Below are positions 47,618 to 57,037 of a stretch of 64,000 bases of DNA, in pieces (positions within the stretch are counted from its first letter, which is position 1; each line of letters starts with the position of its first letter). The DNA lies in the NCBI RefSeq assembly GCF_036946495.1, contig NZ_JAQIIX010000002.1, positions 3,596,001 to 3,660,000 of the forward strand, given 5' to 3'. A program made the translations under genes and the position numbers. This DNA is from Mycolicibacterium neoaurum (GTDB lineage: Bacteria; Actinomycetota; Actinomycetes; Mycobacteriales; Mycobacteriaceae). The notes beneath the pieces are model-generated. The model had not been told where the DNA came from and ran no database searches. It saw only the letters and a list, made by a program, of their open reading frames with translations.

Positions 47618-48082
47618 ATGAACTCCACCACCCTGATCGCAAGCCCCCGCTTCGCCGATTTTTTCGACGCCCCGTTGCCGCGCGGATTGCGCGACCTGGC
47701 CGCCGAGATGAGCTGGGACGACGTGGCGGAGACCTTCGGCTCCAGTGCGGGACCGGTGCGGTTGTTGGCCTGGGACCGGGCCGACCGGGCATACGGCAGG
47801 CACACCCACACCTACACGGCCACCATCGCCATCGGAGATCGCATCACCGCGTGCACCGCCACGGCCGCGGGACCGCTCGGTGCGTTGACCGCGATGCTGC
47901 ACGACTGTGGCGTCAGGATCGAGATGCTGAACTTTCACCAGATGCGGGCCGGGGGGCAGACCGCCACCTTCATCCGCAGCACGGCGGGAGTGGATGCGCA
48001 GTGGGCGATCGCCTGGTCGGAATGTCCCCACCAGTCCGCGCTGCGCGCCGTGATCGCGTCGGCGAACCGGCTGGCCGCCTGA
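47618..48082 (+). CDS. Stand-alone 2-isopropylmalate synthase (LeuA) regulatory-domain protein
   Basis: 154-aa cytoplasmic protein resembling only the C-terminal leucine-binding dimerisation domain of LeuA. Marks: TYTATIAIGDRITACTATAAGPLGALTAMLHDCGVRIEMLNFHQMRAGGQTATFIRS, and the ending SALRAVIASANRLA, which mirrors the LeuA terminus (SLRAVVSAVNRA). The catalytic TIM barrel is absent and no LeuA catalytic gene is adjacent, so this is not a simple fragment: it has its own start, ribosome site GAAGG and a leader peptide. It may bind leucine and modulate LeuA or another enzyme (inference). Confidence 0.82.
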   Translation: MNSTTLIASPRFADFFDAPLPRGLRDLAAEMSWDDVAETFGSSAGPVRLLAWDRADRAYGRHTHTYTATIAIGDRITACTATAAGPLGALTAMLHDCGVRIEMLNFHQMRAGGQTATFIRSTAGVDAQWAIAWSECPHQSALRAVIASANRLAA

Positions 48083-48086
48083 CGCG

Positions 48087-48139
48087 AACGGCCACTTGTC
48101 GCACGCGAAAAGTTTTGCGGCGTGCGACAAGTGGCCGTT
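48087..48139. terminator. Perfect 20-bp inverted repeat, bidirectional terminator
   Basis: 48087-48106 and 48120-48139 are perfect reverse complements (AACGGCCACTTGTCGCACGC on the left), with an AT-rich 13-nt loop GAAAAGTTTTGCG. Lies between convergent genes (LeuA-domain protein and cyp136). Confidence 0.8.
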
Positions 48140-48154
48140 GGGACGACTACTCGG

Positions 48155-49636
48155 TCAGAGTGGACGCAGGATGACCGGCATACCGTCCATCGGCACGGGC
48201 ATGCCCGCATAGTCCAGCTTGGACTTGTAGCCCTGGTAGGGCGGCTCGAGGCGGTACTTGCGCAGCAGTCGATGCATGACGGTCTTGATCTCCAGCTGGC
48301 CGAAGACCATGCCGATGCACTTGTGCGCGCCGCCGCCGAACGGGGCGAACGCGTAACGGTGCCGCTTGTGCTCGTTGCGAGGTTCGGCGAACCGGCTCGG
48401 GTCGAATTTCTCCGGGTCGGTCCACAGTTCGGGCAGGTGATGGTTGATCGACGGCCAGGTCACGATGCTCGTGCCTGCCGGGATGAAATGCCCGAGCAGA
48501 TCGGTGTCGCGCACCGTGGAGCGCACATTGAACGGCAGCGGGGTCACCAGCCGCAGTGACTCGTTGATCACCAGGTCATAGGTCTCCAGCTTGTCCAGCG
48601 CCTCGATATCCAGCGGACCGTCGCCGATTCGTTCCGACTCCTCGCGGCAACGTTCCTGCCACTCGGGGTTGGCGGCCAGGTAGTAAGCCATCGTCGTCAG
48701 CGTCGATGTCGAGGTGTCGTGAGCTGCCATCATCAGGAAGATCATGTGATTGACGATGTCCTGGTCGCTGAACGTGTTGCCGTCTTCGTCGGCGGTGTGG
48801 CACAGCACGGTCAGCATGTCGGTGCCCTGCGAGTCGCGCTTCTCCTTGACCCGGGCCTCGAAGTAGTCGTCGAGCACCTTGCGGGCCTGCAGTCCGCGCC
48901 ACCACTTGAACGGCGGCACACCGGTGCGGATGATGGCTCCGCCCGCACGCGTGGTCATGGTGAAGGCGTCGTTGACCTTGGTGACCAGTTCCTTGTCCGA
49001 GCCCGGCTCGTGACCCATGAACACCACCGAGGCGATGTCGAGCGTCAGCTCCTTGACCGCGGGATAGAACAGGAAGCGCGGGTCGTTCTCGACCCAGTCG
49101 TTGGCGATTACGGCCGAGGCGACCTTGTCGATGTGCTCGACGTAACCGGTCAGCCGGGACCGGGTGAAGGCCTCCTGCATGATGCGGCGGTGGAACATGT
49201 GCTCCTCGAAATCGAGCATCATGAGCCCGCGGTTGAAGAACGGGCCGATGACCGGATCCCAGCCCTTCTGCGAGAAGTCCTTGTTGCGGTTGGAGAACAC
49301 CGCCTGGGTCGCGTCCGGGCCCAGTGCCGCGACGCTGGAGAGCGCGGGGGAGTAGGCGTAGTGCACCGGCCCGTACTTCTTGTACACCTCAAGCAGGTAT
49401 TCCGGACCGGAGCGGAACGTCTCGATCATGTGGCCGAGGATCGGCACGCCCGAGTCGCCGAGCACCGGCTTGAGTCCGCTACCGGGAGGCGGCTCGGCCA
49501 GCACGAACTGCTTGAAATCGTGATTGCGCAGCCGGTGCTCGACCGCGCCGAGGCCGGGCATGTTGTTCAGCGTCGGGGTGAACCGGCGCTTGGCCTGGTC
49601 CAGCAGATATGCCGGCGTGCTGATGGTTGTCGCCAT
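48155..49636 (-). CDS. cyp136: Cytochrome P450 CYP136
   Basis: 493-aa haem monooxygenase. All P450 marks are intact: I-helix MMAAHDTSTSTL, ExxR in NESLRLV, and the haem ligand loop FAPFGGGAHKCIGM. Length and neighbourhood (divergent TetR, SDR) match M. tuberculosis Rv3059 (CYP136). ATG 49636 (MATTISTPAYLLDQ) follows GGAG on the minus strand. The substrate is unknown. A 16-bp palindrome lies 68 nt upstream and a near copy 111 bp further, next to the divergent TetR gene, so repression by that TetR is likely. Confidence 0.92.
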   Translation of the reverse strand: MATTISTPAYLLDQAKRRFTPTLNNMPGLGAVEHRLRNHDFKQFVLAEPPPGSGLKPVLGDSGVPILGHMIETFRSGPEYLLEVYKKYGPVHYAYSPALSSVAALGPDATQAVFSNRNKDFSQKGWDPVIGPFFNRGLMMLDFEEHMFHRRIMQEAFTRSRLTGYVEHIDKVASAVIANDWVENDPRFLFYPAVKELTLDIASVVFMGHEPGSDKELVTKVNDAFTMTTRAGGAIIRTGVPPFKWWRGLQARKVLDDYFEARVKEKRDSQGTDMLTVLCHTADEDGNTFSDQDIVNHMIFLMMAAHDTSTSTLTTMAYYLAANPEWQERCREESERIGDGPLDIEALDKLETYDLVINESLRLVTPLPFNVRSTVRDTDLLGHFIPAGTSIVTWPSINHHLPELWTDPEKFDPSRFAEPRNEHKRHRYAFAPFGGGAHKCIGMVFGQLEIKTVMHRLLRKYRLEPPYQGYKSKLDYAGMPVPMDGMPVILRPL

Positions 49637-49703
49637 GGACGGAACTCCTTCGTGCGGACAGACCTGTGGTCGACGTCACTTCGTCGACCATCTTCATGTT
49701 CGA

Positions 49704-49719
49704 CTTGACGGCTGTCAAG
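49704..49719. promoter_or_regulatory. TetR-type operator copy 1, CTTGAC-N4-GTCAAG
   Basis: CTTGACGGCTGTCAAG, a 16-bp palindrome with perfect 6-bp arms, on the cyp136 side of the divergent gap. Nearly the same as copy 2. Confidence 0.65.
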
Positions 49720-49814
49720 TTTGTGTCCGGCGCGGTCGCCAGTCGGCCTGGCTGGTCCGCCACCGCCCTTTCGCGTGGCGGATAGCGCGCCGCAGGTGGG
49801 GGAAGTGTGCCAAG

Positions 49815-49830
49815 CTTGACAGATGTCAAG
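49815..49830. promoter_or_regulatory. TetR-type operator copy 2, CTTGAC-N4-GTCAAG
   Basis: CTTGACAGATGTCAAG has the same arms as copy 1 at 49704-49719, 111 bp away, and lies 39 nt upstream of the tetR start, so one protein can bind both promoters. Confidence 0.65.
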
Positions 49831-49868
49831 TTTTGTTCTGGCGTTGCGCGGTGCAAAGGTTTAAGGCC

Positions 49869-50513
49869 ATGAGCGCCACCCCCGAAGCGCAAACCGAGAC
49901 CCGGCGCAGCCGCGGAGACCGCCAGCGCGACGCGATCGTCGCCGCGGTGCGCGAGTTACTGGGTGTCAAACCCTTCGCCGATCTGTCGGTGAGCATGATC
50001 AGCGAACGCGCGGGAGTGGCGCGATCGGGCTTCTATTTCTACTTCGACTCGAAATACGACGTGCTGGCGCTGATCGTCCGGGAGGCGCTTGCCGAGTTGG
50101 ACGTGCTGACCCACAACTTCGCCCCGCGTGATCCGGGCGAGTCGCCGGCTGCGTTCGCCAAGCGGATGGTCGGCAGTGCCGCGGCCGTGTTCGCGACCAA
50201 TGATCCGATCATGGCGGCCTGCACCGCGGCCCAAACCACGGACAAACAGATCGCCGCCATCATGAACGACTTCGAGGACATGGTGATCGACAAGATCGTG
50301 GGTGTCGTCGAGGACGAGGTCCGCAAGGGCACCCGGCCGATCTCCGACGACATCCCCGCATTGGTCCGGATGCTCACCGCCACCACCGCGATGACGCTGT
50401 CCAACGACGCTGCCTTCGTCGGTCGCGGCACCGATCCCGCCCGGGCGGTCGACGTACTGGAACGTCTCTGGCTCAACGCGCTATGGGGAACCGCGGCGTC
50501 CTGGGACGAGTGA
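49869..50513 (+). CDS. TetR-family regulator of the cyp136 locus (Rv3058c-like)
   Basis: 214-aa repressor. N-terminal DNA-binding part RRSRGDRQRDAIVAAVRELLGVKPFADLSVSMISERAGVARSGFYFYFDSKYDVL is typical, including the FYFYFxSK turn. ATG 49869 (MSATPEAQT) is used; the frame upstream crosses the operator region. Position equals M. tuberculosis Rv3058c. It is followed 28 bp later by an SDR gene in the same direction. Two matching palindromes upstream support control of itself and of cyp136. Confidence 0.9.
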   Translation: MSATPEAQTETRRSRGDRQRDAIVAAVRELLGVKPFADLSVSMISERAGVARSGFYFYFDSKYDVLALIVREALAELDVLTHNFAPRDPGESPAAFAKRMVGSAAAVFATNDPIMAACTAAQTTDKQIAAIMNDFEDMVIDKIVGVVEDEVRKGTRPISDDIPALVRMLTATTAMTLSNDAAFVGRGTDPARAVDVLERLWLNALWGTAASWDE

Positions 50514-50541
50514 CCCACCCGCCCTGGGTAGTGTCAGGCAG

Positions 50542-51402
50542 ATGGGTCAACCAGAGGGTTTTGCCGGAAAACGGGTTCTGTTGACCGGCGCGGCCAGCGG
50601 TATCGGCCGCGCGACCGCGCTCAAACTCGCCGAACTCGGTGCCGAGCTGTACCTGACCGACCGCGACGCCGATGGACTGGCCAACGTCGTCGCCGACGCC
50701 GAGGCGCTCGGCGCCACCGTGGCGTCCCATCGGGCACTGGACGTGTCCGACTTCGAGGCCGTCAGCGCCTTCGCCGACGACGTGCATGCCGCCCATGGTG
50801 CGCTCGACATCGTCATGAACATCGCGGGCATCTCCGCCTGGGGCACGGTGTCGACACTGACCCATCAGCACTGGAAGTCGATGATCGACGTGAACCTGAT
50901 GGGCCCGATCCACGTGATCGAAACCTTCGTGCCGCCGATGGTCGCCGCGGGCAGGGGTGGTCATCTGGTGAACGTCTCCTCGGCAGCGGGCATCGTCGCT
51001 TTGCCCTGGCATGCCGCCTACAGCGCCAGCAAGTACGGTCTGCGCGGGCTGTCCGAGGTGTTGCGCTTCGACCTGGCCCGGCACCGCATCGGGGTATCGG
51101 TCGTCGTGCCCGGCGCGGTGAAGACCGGGCTGGTCCAGACTGTGCAGATCGCCGGGGTCGATCGCGAAGACCCGCGGGTGGACAAGTGGGTCGACCGATT
51201 CGCCGGGCATGCCGTGTCCCCTGAACATGCGGCCGACAAGATCCTGGCCGGGGTGCAGCGCAACCGGTTCCTGATCTACACCTCCGCCGATATCCGCGCC
51301 CTATACGCCTTCAAGCGAGCGGCGTGGTGGCCTTACAGCGTCGCGATGCGACAGGTCAACATTCTGTTCACCCGCGCGCTGCGGCCCAAACCGCGCACCT
51401 GA
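50542..51402 (+). CDS. SDR-family dehydrogenase (Rv3057c-like)
   Basis: 286-aa short-chain dehydrogenase/reductase. Motifs: LLTGAASGIGRATALKLAELG, NIAGISAWG (the usual NNAG is NIAG), NVSSAAGIVALPWHAAYSASKYGLRGLSE with the catalytic Tyr-x-x-x-Lys, and a C-terminal extension with aromatic and basic residues (RAAWWPYSVAMRQ). Conserved with Rv3057c next to cyp136 and its TetR; probably acts on the same lipid or alcohol substrate as the P450 (inference). Confidence 0.88.
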   Translation: MGQPEGFAGKRVLLTGAASGIGRATALKLAELGAELYLTDRDADGLANVVADAEALGATVASHRALDVSDFEAVSAFADDVHAAHGALDIVMNIAGISAWGTVSTLTHQHWKSMIDVNLMGPIHVIETFVPPMVAAGRGGHLVNVSSAAGIVALPWHAAYSASKYGLRGLSEVLRFDLARHRIGVSVVVPGAVKTGLVQTVQIAGVDREDPRVDKWVDRFAGHAVSPEHAADKILAGVQRNRFLIYTSADIRALYAFKRAAWWPYSVAMRQVNILFTRALRPKPRT

Positions 51403-51455
51403 CGGTTTCTGCCGTTGGAAATATCACACCCTTGGGAACGGCGCTACCAGCGGTT

Positions 51456-51474
51456 TTAGGTTAGGCTAAGTCAT
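51456..51474 (+). promoter_or_regulatory. IdeR-type iron box upstream of the glutamate synthase-like operon
   Basis: TTAGGTTAGGCTAAGTCAT matches 15 of 19 positions of TTAGGTTAGGCTAACCTAA, with the first 14 identical. It lies 110 nt upstream of the proposed start and downstream of a possible -35 (TTGGGA, 51432-51437), so it would cover the -10 region. Confidence 0.72.
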
Positions 51475-51583
51475 TTGCGCGCGCCGGAGCCTGCGGTAAT
51501 CGAAGGCCTCGTGCGGGACGGCTCAACGTCGAGAGGCCCACGCGGTGCGCAGGGTCGTTTGCGTCGCCAGAGGAGATCGCCGG

Positions 51584-54500
51584 TTGTCGGGACTTTTTGA
51601 TCCGAATCAGGAAAAGAGCAGTTGTGGCGTCGGATTCTTGACGCGCAAGGATGGCCGACAAACCCACGAGGTCATCCAGAAGCTGCACGAGGCGCTGTGC
51701 GCGGTCCCGCACCGCGGCGGTATGTCCTCCGAGGGTGTCGGCGACGGCGCGGGGGTCAATCTGGATCTCTCGCTGCGGTTCTTCCGTGAGGTCACCGGCC
51801 GGCCGGACCTGGAGCTCGGCCAGTTCGGGGTCGGAAACTTCTTCCTGCCCAACGACACGGCTTTCCACGGGGAGGCCGAAGCGGTGATCGAGCGCACGCT
51901 GCGCGACCACGGATTTGACATCATCGCCAAACGTGATGTGCCGGTGGACAACACCGCAATCCGCCCGGCGGCGGTCGGCTATCAGCTGCCCATCCGGCAG
52001 TGGGTGTTCACCGCCGAGACGAGTGCGCGATTCGACCGCAGAATCCACGACGCCCTGATGGACATCGAGGCCGTCGCCTACACCGAACCCGCATTGCTGG
52101 GTCTGTACCCGCTCTCGATCAGTGCCCGCACCCAGGTGCTCAAGGGCCGCCTGAACTCCAATGAGGTGGTTCCGTACTTCAGCGACCTGTCGGACCCGCG
52201 GATGGAAGTGCACTCGATGTTCTTCCACACCCGTTTCTCCACCAACACTGTCCCCAATGCGACCATGGCCCAACCGTTCCGGTTGATGGCACACAACGGC
52301 GAGCTCAACACCGACAAGAAGAACCGGTTGTCCGACAACGCCGTCGCACGGGCCCGCAACCGCGCGATCGTACGACCGGTCGGGCAGTCCGACAGCTGTC
52401 GGTTGGATCAGACGTTGCAGAACAGGGTCCTCGAAGACGACCTGGACCTGATCACCGCGGTGGTCGCCATGATGCCGCCTGCCTGGGAGAACGACGAGAC
52501 GCTGTCCCCGCAGGTGCGGGCGATGCTGGAATTCTTCAGCCTCTACGAAGAGAAGAACGACGGGCCGGCGGCGCTGATCTTCGGTGACGGCACCTATATC
52601 GGGGCGCGCCTGGACCGGCTGGGGTTGCGCCCGTTGCGATCGGTGGAGACCGCCGAGTACCTCGGCGTCATGTCCGAGGCGGGTCAGGTGTACTTCCCGC
52701 CCGAGGAAGTGATCAAGCGTGGGCGCATCGAGGCCGGCGGCATGCTGTACTACGACCACCGTGAACGCCGGTCGTTCGGTACCGTCGAAGCGCTGGAAAA
52801 GCTTGCCCAACAGCATGATTACCAGAGCATGCTCGACGAGGCGCGGGTGAATCTGGCCGATCTGCCCACAGTGGCCCCGGAAGGCCAACTCTCCCCGGCC
52901 CGGTACAACGGCGATCTGTCCAGGCATCAGCGCTACGTGGCGTACTCGTTGAATCAGGAGAGTTTCAAATTCCTGATGGATCCGATGCTGGCCACCGGCC
53001 AGGAGAAGATCTCGGCAATGGGCTACGGCGCTGCCATCAACGCGCTGTCCAATCACGAGGGTGGCATCGCGCGGTACTTCACCCAGCGGTTCGCCCAGGT
53101 GACCAACCCGCCGCTGGACAGCATCCGCGAAGCCGACGGCATGACGTTGCGGGTGGCGCTCGGGGCCAAGCCGAACAGCGGCGGGAAACCCGCGCCGCAG
53201 ATCGTGGTGCCGACGCCGATCCTGACGCACCTGGAGATGCTCAAGATCCGGGATCAGAAGCACACACCCGTCGAGCGGTTCGGCATGTTCTACCGGATCG
53301 ACCTCGATGATTCGGAAGCCAACGCCCGGGCGCTGGTCCGTGGCATCGACAAGCTGTGCGATGAGGTCGAGGAGTTCGCGAGGGAGACCGGCGGTATCGC
53401 CGTCATCTCGGATCGCCATGTCGAAAGCGGTATGGCCGCAATCCCGTTGATCATCGCGGTGTCGGCGATCAACCAGCGGCTCATCGAAGAGGGTATGCGG
53501 CTGCGGGTGTCGGTGATCGCCGAGAGCGGGCAGATCTGCTCATCGCATCACGTGGCCACCGCGCTGGGCTTCGGTGCCTCCGCGGTGTATCCGCTCGGCG
53601 TCCAGATGCGCGCCGAGGAGAAGTTCGGGCCCGACGAGACGCACGTGGCCGCGGCGTTCAAACGCTTCGCCAAGGCGGCCGAGAAGTCGCTGATGAAGAC
53701 GATGGGCCGAGTCGGCCTCTGTACCGCCGAAAGCTATATCGGCGGTGAGTTCTTCGAGCCCAGTTACCTGGATACCGGCGAGCCCGTGCTGCGCAAGTAC
53801 TTCCCCAATGTGGTGTCCCCGGTGGGCGGTGTCGGGTTCAGCACGCTGGCCGAGACGTCGGCCGAATGGCATGCCCGCGCGCTGGCGGTCAACGGGGAGA
53901 AGGACGTCCCACTGCTCGGCTTGTTCAAGGAGCGTGCCGAGGGGGCGGGGCATTCCTATGGGACGACCGCGGTGCGTGGTTTCGTGGACATGACCGAGGA
54001 GGAGATCTCCTTCGGCGACGACGCCCGTCCCGAGAACCCCGATATGGCCGATCCGCTGTACCTGCGCCGACTGCCACTGCACCAGCTCGAGGGTGCCTTC
54101 GGTCTGGACGACGAGGCATACCACAACAACAGCTTCGAGGAGATGTCGCCGCGGGCGATCAACAACTTCGACATCACGCCGGGCTACCGCAACTTCGTGA
54201 TGGCGATGAACACCGAGCGGGCCCGGCGCCCCGCGGCGCTGCGCGACGTGCTGGCCTTCCCGGCCGACGTCAACTTCCTGCACACCGCCGACGAATTCCG
54301 CTCCGAGATGGGACAATTCGCCCTGTGGGGTAACAACGGTTACCTGGTGCGCGGGCTGGCAATCTCGCAGACCGGCGATGAGTTCACGCTCAGGCTGGCC
54401 CATTCGGCGGGTCGGCTCACCGAGTTGGCGCAATCGCTGCGACAGCGGTTCGGTGCGCAGATCGTCGACTACGACATCGTCGGTGACCGGTTGTGGCTAC

Positions 54501-57037
54501 GGGCATCCGGCGATGCGCTGCACTACCTGTCCCTGGTGCGTACGGCACCGGACTCGATCCCGCTGTCCTCGGTGCAGCCCGCCGACGAGATCGCGGCCAC
54601 GCTGGCCTCCGGTGCGATGAGCCACGGTGCGCTGGTGGCCGCCGCGCACGAGGCGGTCGCGCACGGCACCAACATGGTCGGTGGCCTGTCCAACTGTGGT
54701 GAAGGTGGTGAGCACATCACCCGCTATGGCACCATTCGCGGCTCGCGGATCAAGCAGTTCGCCTCCGGCCGGTTCGGGGTGTGGGCCGGTTATCTCGCCG
54801 ACCCGATGCTGCGCGAGTTGGAGATCAAGATCGGCCAGGGGGCCAAACCCGGTGAGGGTGGCCAGCTGCCCGCCCCGAAGGTGACCGTCCAGATCGCCGC
54901 GGCCCGCGGCGGAACCCCGGGGGTCGAGCTGGTGTCCCCGCCGCCCCACCACGACACGTACTCCATCGAGGATCTCGCGCAGTTGATCCACGATTGCAAG
55001 GCCGCGCGCGTCCGGGTGATCGTGAAGCTGGTCAGCTCCGAGGGAATCGGGATCATCGCCGCCGGCGTCGCCAAGGCCGGTGCCGACGTCATCAACGTCG
55101 CGGGCAACACCGGTGGTACCGGTGCAGCGGCCGTCACCAGCCTGAAATACGCCGGGCGTTCCGCCGAGATCGGCGTCGCCGAAGTGCATCAAGCGCTGGT
55201 GGCCAACGGTATCCGGCAGAAGGTCGTGTTGCGTGCGTCCGGTGCTCACCAGACCGCCAGCGACGTGGTCAAATCGGCACTGCTGGGTGCCGACAGCTAT
55301 GAGTTCGGCACCACCGCCCTGATGATGCTCAAGTGTGTGATGGCCAAGAACTGCAATATCAAGTGCCCGGCCGGCCTGACCACCAATTCCGAAGCGTTCG
55401 AAGGTGATCCACGCGCGCTGGCGCAGTATCTGCTCAACATCTCCCACGAGGTACGCGAGATCCTGGCCATGCTCGGTCTGCAGTCGCTGCGCCACGCGCG
55501 GGGGCGAAGCGACCTGCTGCACCTGTTGGACCACCCCTCCAGCATCGGCAGGCTGGATCTGCGGGCCATGCTCTCGGTCGCCGAGGGGTTCGTGCCCGAC
55601 GATCCGATCTACATGGAGAAGGACTACGCCGTCGACGATGCGTTCCTGGCTCAACTCGACCTCGACGGTGTGGCGATGGCGCCGGTGACGTTGACCAACG
55701 GCAACAAGAGCGTGGGTGGGCAACTCGCCATCGACATCGAGCGGATGCTGAATCACCCGGGACCAGCCGGCCCGACGACCGGGCGGGCGGTGGCGGTCGA
55801 CGCACGCGGGCGCCGGTTCCTCACCCCCGACAGCGTGCTGATCACCACCGACGGTTCGGCCGGTCAGAGTTACGGCGCCTTCTGCAATGACGGTATGACG
55901 ATGTCGCACACCGGAACCTGCAACGACGGGGTCGGCAAGAGCCAGTGCGGTGGCACGATCATCGTCCATTCTCCCGGAGGGGGATCGCAGCTGCCGGGCG
56001 GCAACGTGTTGATCGGTAACTTCGCACTGTTCGGCGCCTCCGGTGGACGGCTGTTCGTCGCCGGTGAGGCCGGTGACCGGTTCGCCGTCCGTAACTCCGG
56101 CGCCACTGCTGTGGTGGAGGGTGTCGGCGAGTTCCTCTGCGAGTACATGACCAACGGTGCGGTGTTCAACATCGGGGGCTTCGGCAAGGGCGTTGCCAAC
56201 GGCATGAGCGGCGGCTTCCTCTACCAATACGATCCGAGCGGTGCGCTGGCGGCCAAGGTGAGTGCCGACTCGGTCCTGATCGCGCCGCTGACCGAGGCGC
56301 CGTTCCACGAGATCGCCGCGAAGACGATGCTGCAGTGGCATGTCGAGGCGACCGGATCGTCGAAGGCCGCTGCGTTGCTTGCCGATTGGGACCGCACCCG
56401 GGAACACGTGCGGTATGCGATGCCGAGGGCGTTGCTGCAGTACCAAGATGCCGACGCGATACTCGCGGCCAAGACCCGCAAGGAACTGCTCGACGAGCTG
56501 GCATCGGCACTCGCCGGTCACCAGGTCGCCAAGTTCAAACGGTCCTATCGGGACGGTGACATGGTCCTCGGCGGAGCGGTGCCCGGCTACGGGGACACCG
56601 ACACCGAAGAGATGTATGCGCTGTTGAACACCTACACCGTGCTCAATCTCGCGCAGCAACTGGCGTTGACCCGGTTGCCAGGGGTGACCGACGTTGCCCA
56701 TCCCGCGGTCGGCAGTGCCGTCCGCAACCTGGTGCTGACCGAGGACTTCTTCCTGATCCAGAAACTGCAGCGGTACGCCCGCGAGGCCATCGACGGATTC
56801 AGCGATGAGGACCTGGCGGTGCTCATCGCCAACAAACGGATCACCGACTACAAGGATGCGTTGTCGCAGCGCAACGTGCTGTCGATGGACAGCCTGGGCA
56901 CCTACGGCTGGATCCTGTTCCAGAGCGCCAAGAACGTCGAGCGCATCGGCCGGCTGCCCTCCTTCGAGGAACTGTTTGCCGCCCAATCGATTCCGGACGT
57001 CGTGGCCTCATTGACCTCTTTGGAGAGCGCTTCGTGA
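51584..57037 (+). CDS. gltB: Glutamate synthase large-subunit-like enzyme (GltB family)
   Basis: Very large enzyme (1817 aa from the TTG at 51584) predicted to make glutamate from glutamine and 2-oxoglutarate. Order: class II amidotransferase domain whose nucleophile Cys14 (SSCGVGF) follows a short propeptide; central domain; FMN-binding synthase domain with GGEGGEH and NTGGTGAAAVTSLKYAG; iron-sulfur cysteines C1251, C1257, C1261; and a C-terminal GxGxG beta-helix region. TTG 51584 is preferred over GTG 51545 because AGAGGAG lies 8 nt before it. About 300 residues longer than typical GltB, with a Cys-x5-Cys-x3-Cys spacing instead of x5/x4. It is overlapped by a diflavin reductase gene, not by gltD. 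Confidence 0.9.
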   Translation: MSGLFDPNQEKSSCGVGFLTRKDGRQTHEVIQKLHEALCAVPHRGGMSSEGVGDGAGVNLDLSLRFFREVTGRPDLELGQFGVGNFFLPNDTAFHGEAEAVIERTLRDHGFDIIAKRDVPVDNTAIRPAAVGYQLPIRQWVFTAETSARFDRRIHDALMDIEAVAYTEPALLGLYPLSISARTQVLKGRLNSNEVVPYFSDLSDPRMEVHSMFFHTRFSTNTVPNATMAQPFRLMAHNGELNTDKKNRLSDNAVARARNRAIVRPVGQSDSCRLDQTLQNRVLEDDLDLITAVVAMMPPAWENDETLSPQVRAMLEFFSLYEEKNDGPAALIFGDGTYIGARLDRLGLRPLRSVETAEYLGVMSEAGQVYFPPEEVIKRGRIEAGGMLYYDHRERRSFGTVEALEKLAQQHDYQSMLDEARVNLADLPTVAPEGQLSPARYNGDLSRHQRYVAYSLNQESFKFLMDPMLATGQEKISAMGYGAAINALSNHEGGIARYFTQRFAQVTNPPLDSIREADGMTLRVALGAKPNSGGKPAPQIVVPTPILTHLEMLKIRDQKHTPVERFGMFYRIDLDDSEANARALVRGIDKLCDEVEEFARETGGIAVISDRHVESGMAAIPLIIAVSAINQRLIEEGMRLRVSVIAESGQICSSHHVATALGFGASAVYPLGVQMRAEEKFGPDETHVAAAFKRFAKAAEKSLMKTMGRVGLCTAESYIGGEFFEPSYLDTGEPVLRKYFPNVVSPVGGVGFSTLAETSAEWHARALAVNGEKDVPLLGLFKERAEGAGHSYGTTAVRGFVDMTEEEISFGDDARPENPDMADPLYLRRLPLHQLEGAFGLDDEAYHNNSFEEMSPRAINNFDITPGYRNFVMAMNTERARRPAALRDVLAFPADVNFLHTADEFRSEMGQFALWGNNGYLVRGLAISQTGDEFTLRLAHSAGRLTELAQSLRQRFGAQIVDYDIVGDRLWLRASGDALHYLSLVRTAPDSIPLSSVQPADEIAATLASGAMSHGALVAAAHEAVAHGTNMVGGLSNCGEGGEHITRYGTIRGSRIKQFASGRFGVWAGYLADPMLRELEIKIGQGAKPGEGGQLPAPKVTVQIAAARGGTPGVELVSPPPHHDTYSIEDLAQLIHDCKAARVRVIVKLVSSEGIGIIAAGVAKAGADVINVAGNTGGTGAAAVTSLKYAGRSAEIGVAEVHQALVANGIRQKVVLRASGAHQTASDVVKSALLGADSYEFGTTALMMLKCVMAKNCNIKCPAGLTTNSEAFEGDPRALAQYLLNISHEVREILAMLGLQSLRHARGRSDLLHLLDHPSSIGRLDLRAMLSVAEGFVPDDPIYMEKDYAVDDAFLAQLDLDGVAMAPVTLTNGNKSVGGQLAIDIERMLNHPGPAGPTTGRAVAVDARGRRFLTPDSVLITTDGSAGQSYGAFCNDGMTMSHTGTCNDGVGKSQCGGTIIVHSPGGGSQLPGGNVLIGNFALFGASGGRLFVAGEAGDRFAVRNSGATAVVEGVGEFLCEYMTNGAVFNIGGFGKGVANGMSGGFLYQYDPSGALAAKVSADSVLIAPLTEAPFHEIAAKTMLQWHVEATGSSKAAALLADWDRTREHVRYAMPRALLQYQDADAILAAKTRKELLDELASALAGHQVAKFKRSYRDGDMVLGGAVPGYGDTDTEEMYALLNTYTVLNLAQQLALTRLPGVTDVAHPAVGSAVRNLVLTEDFFLIQKLQRYAREAIDGFSDEDLAVLIANKRITDYKDALSQRNVLSMDSLGTYGWILFQSAKNVERIGRLPSFEELFAAQSIPDVVASLTSLESAS

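Noticed and set aside
51589..51603. DosR-like GGGACTTTTTGATCC
   Set aside because: It lies within the coding start of gltB, and the right half does not fit the consensus.
54497..56986. 829-codon open frame on the - strand
   Set aside because: Antisense of gltB, whose motifs are unmistakable on the + strand. No start signal or conserved motif.
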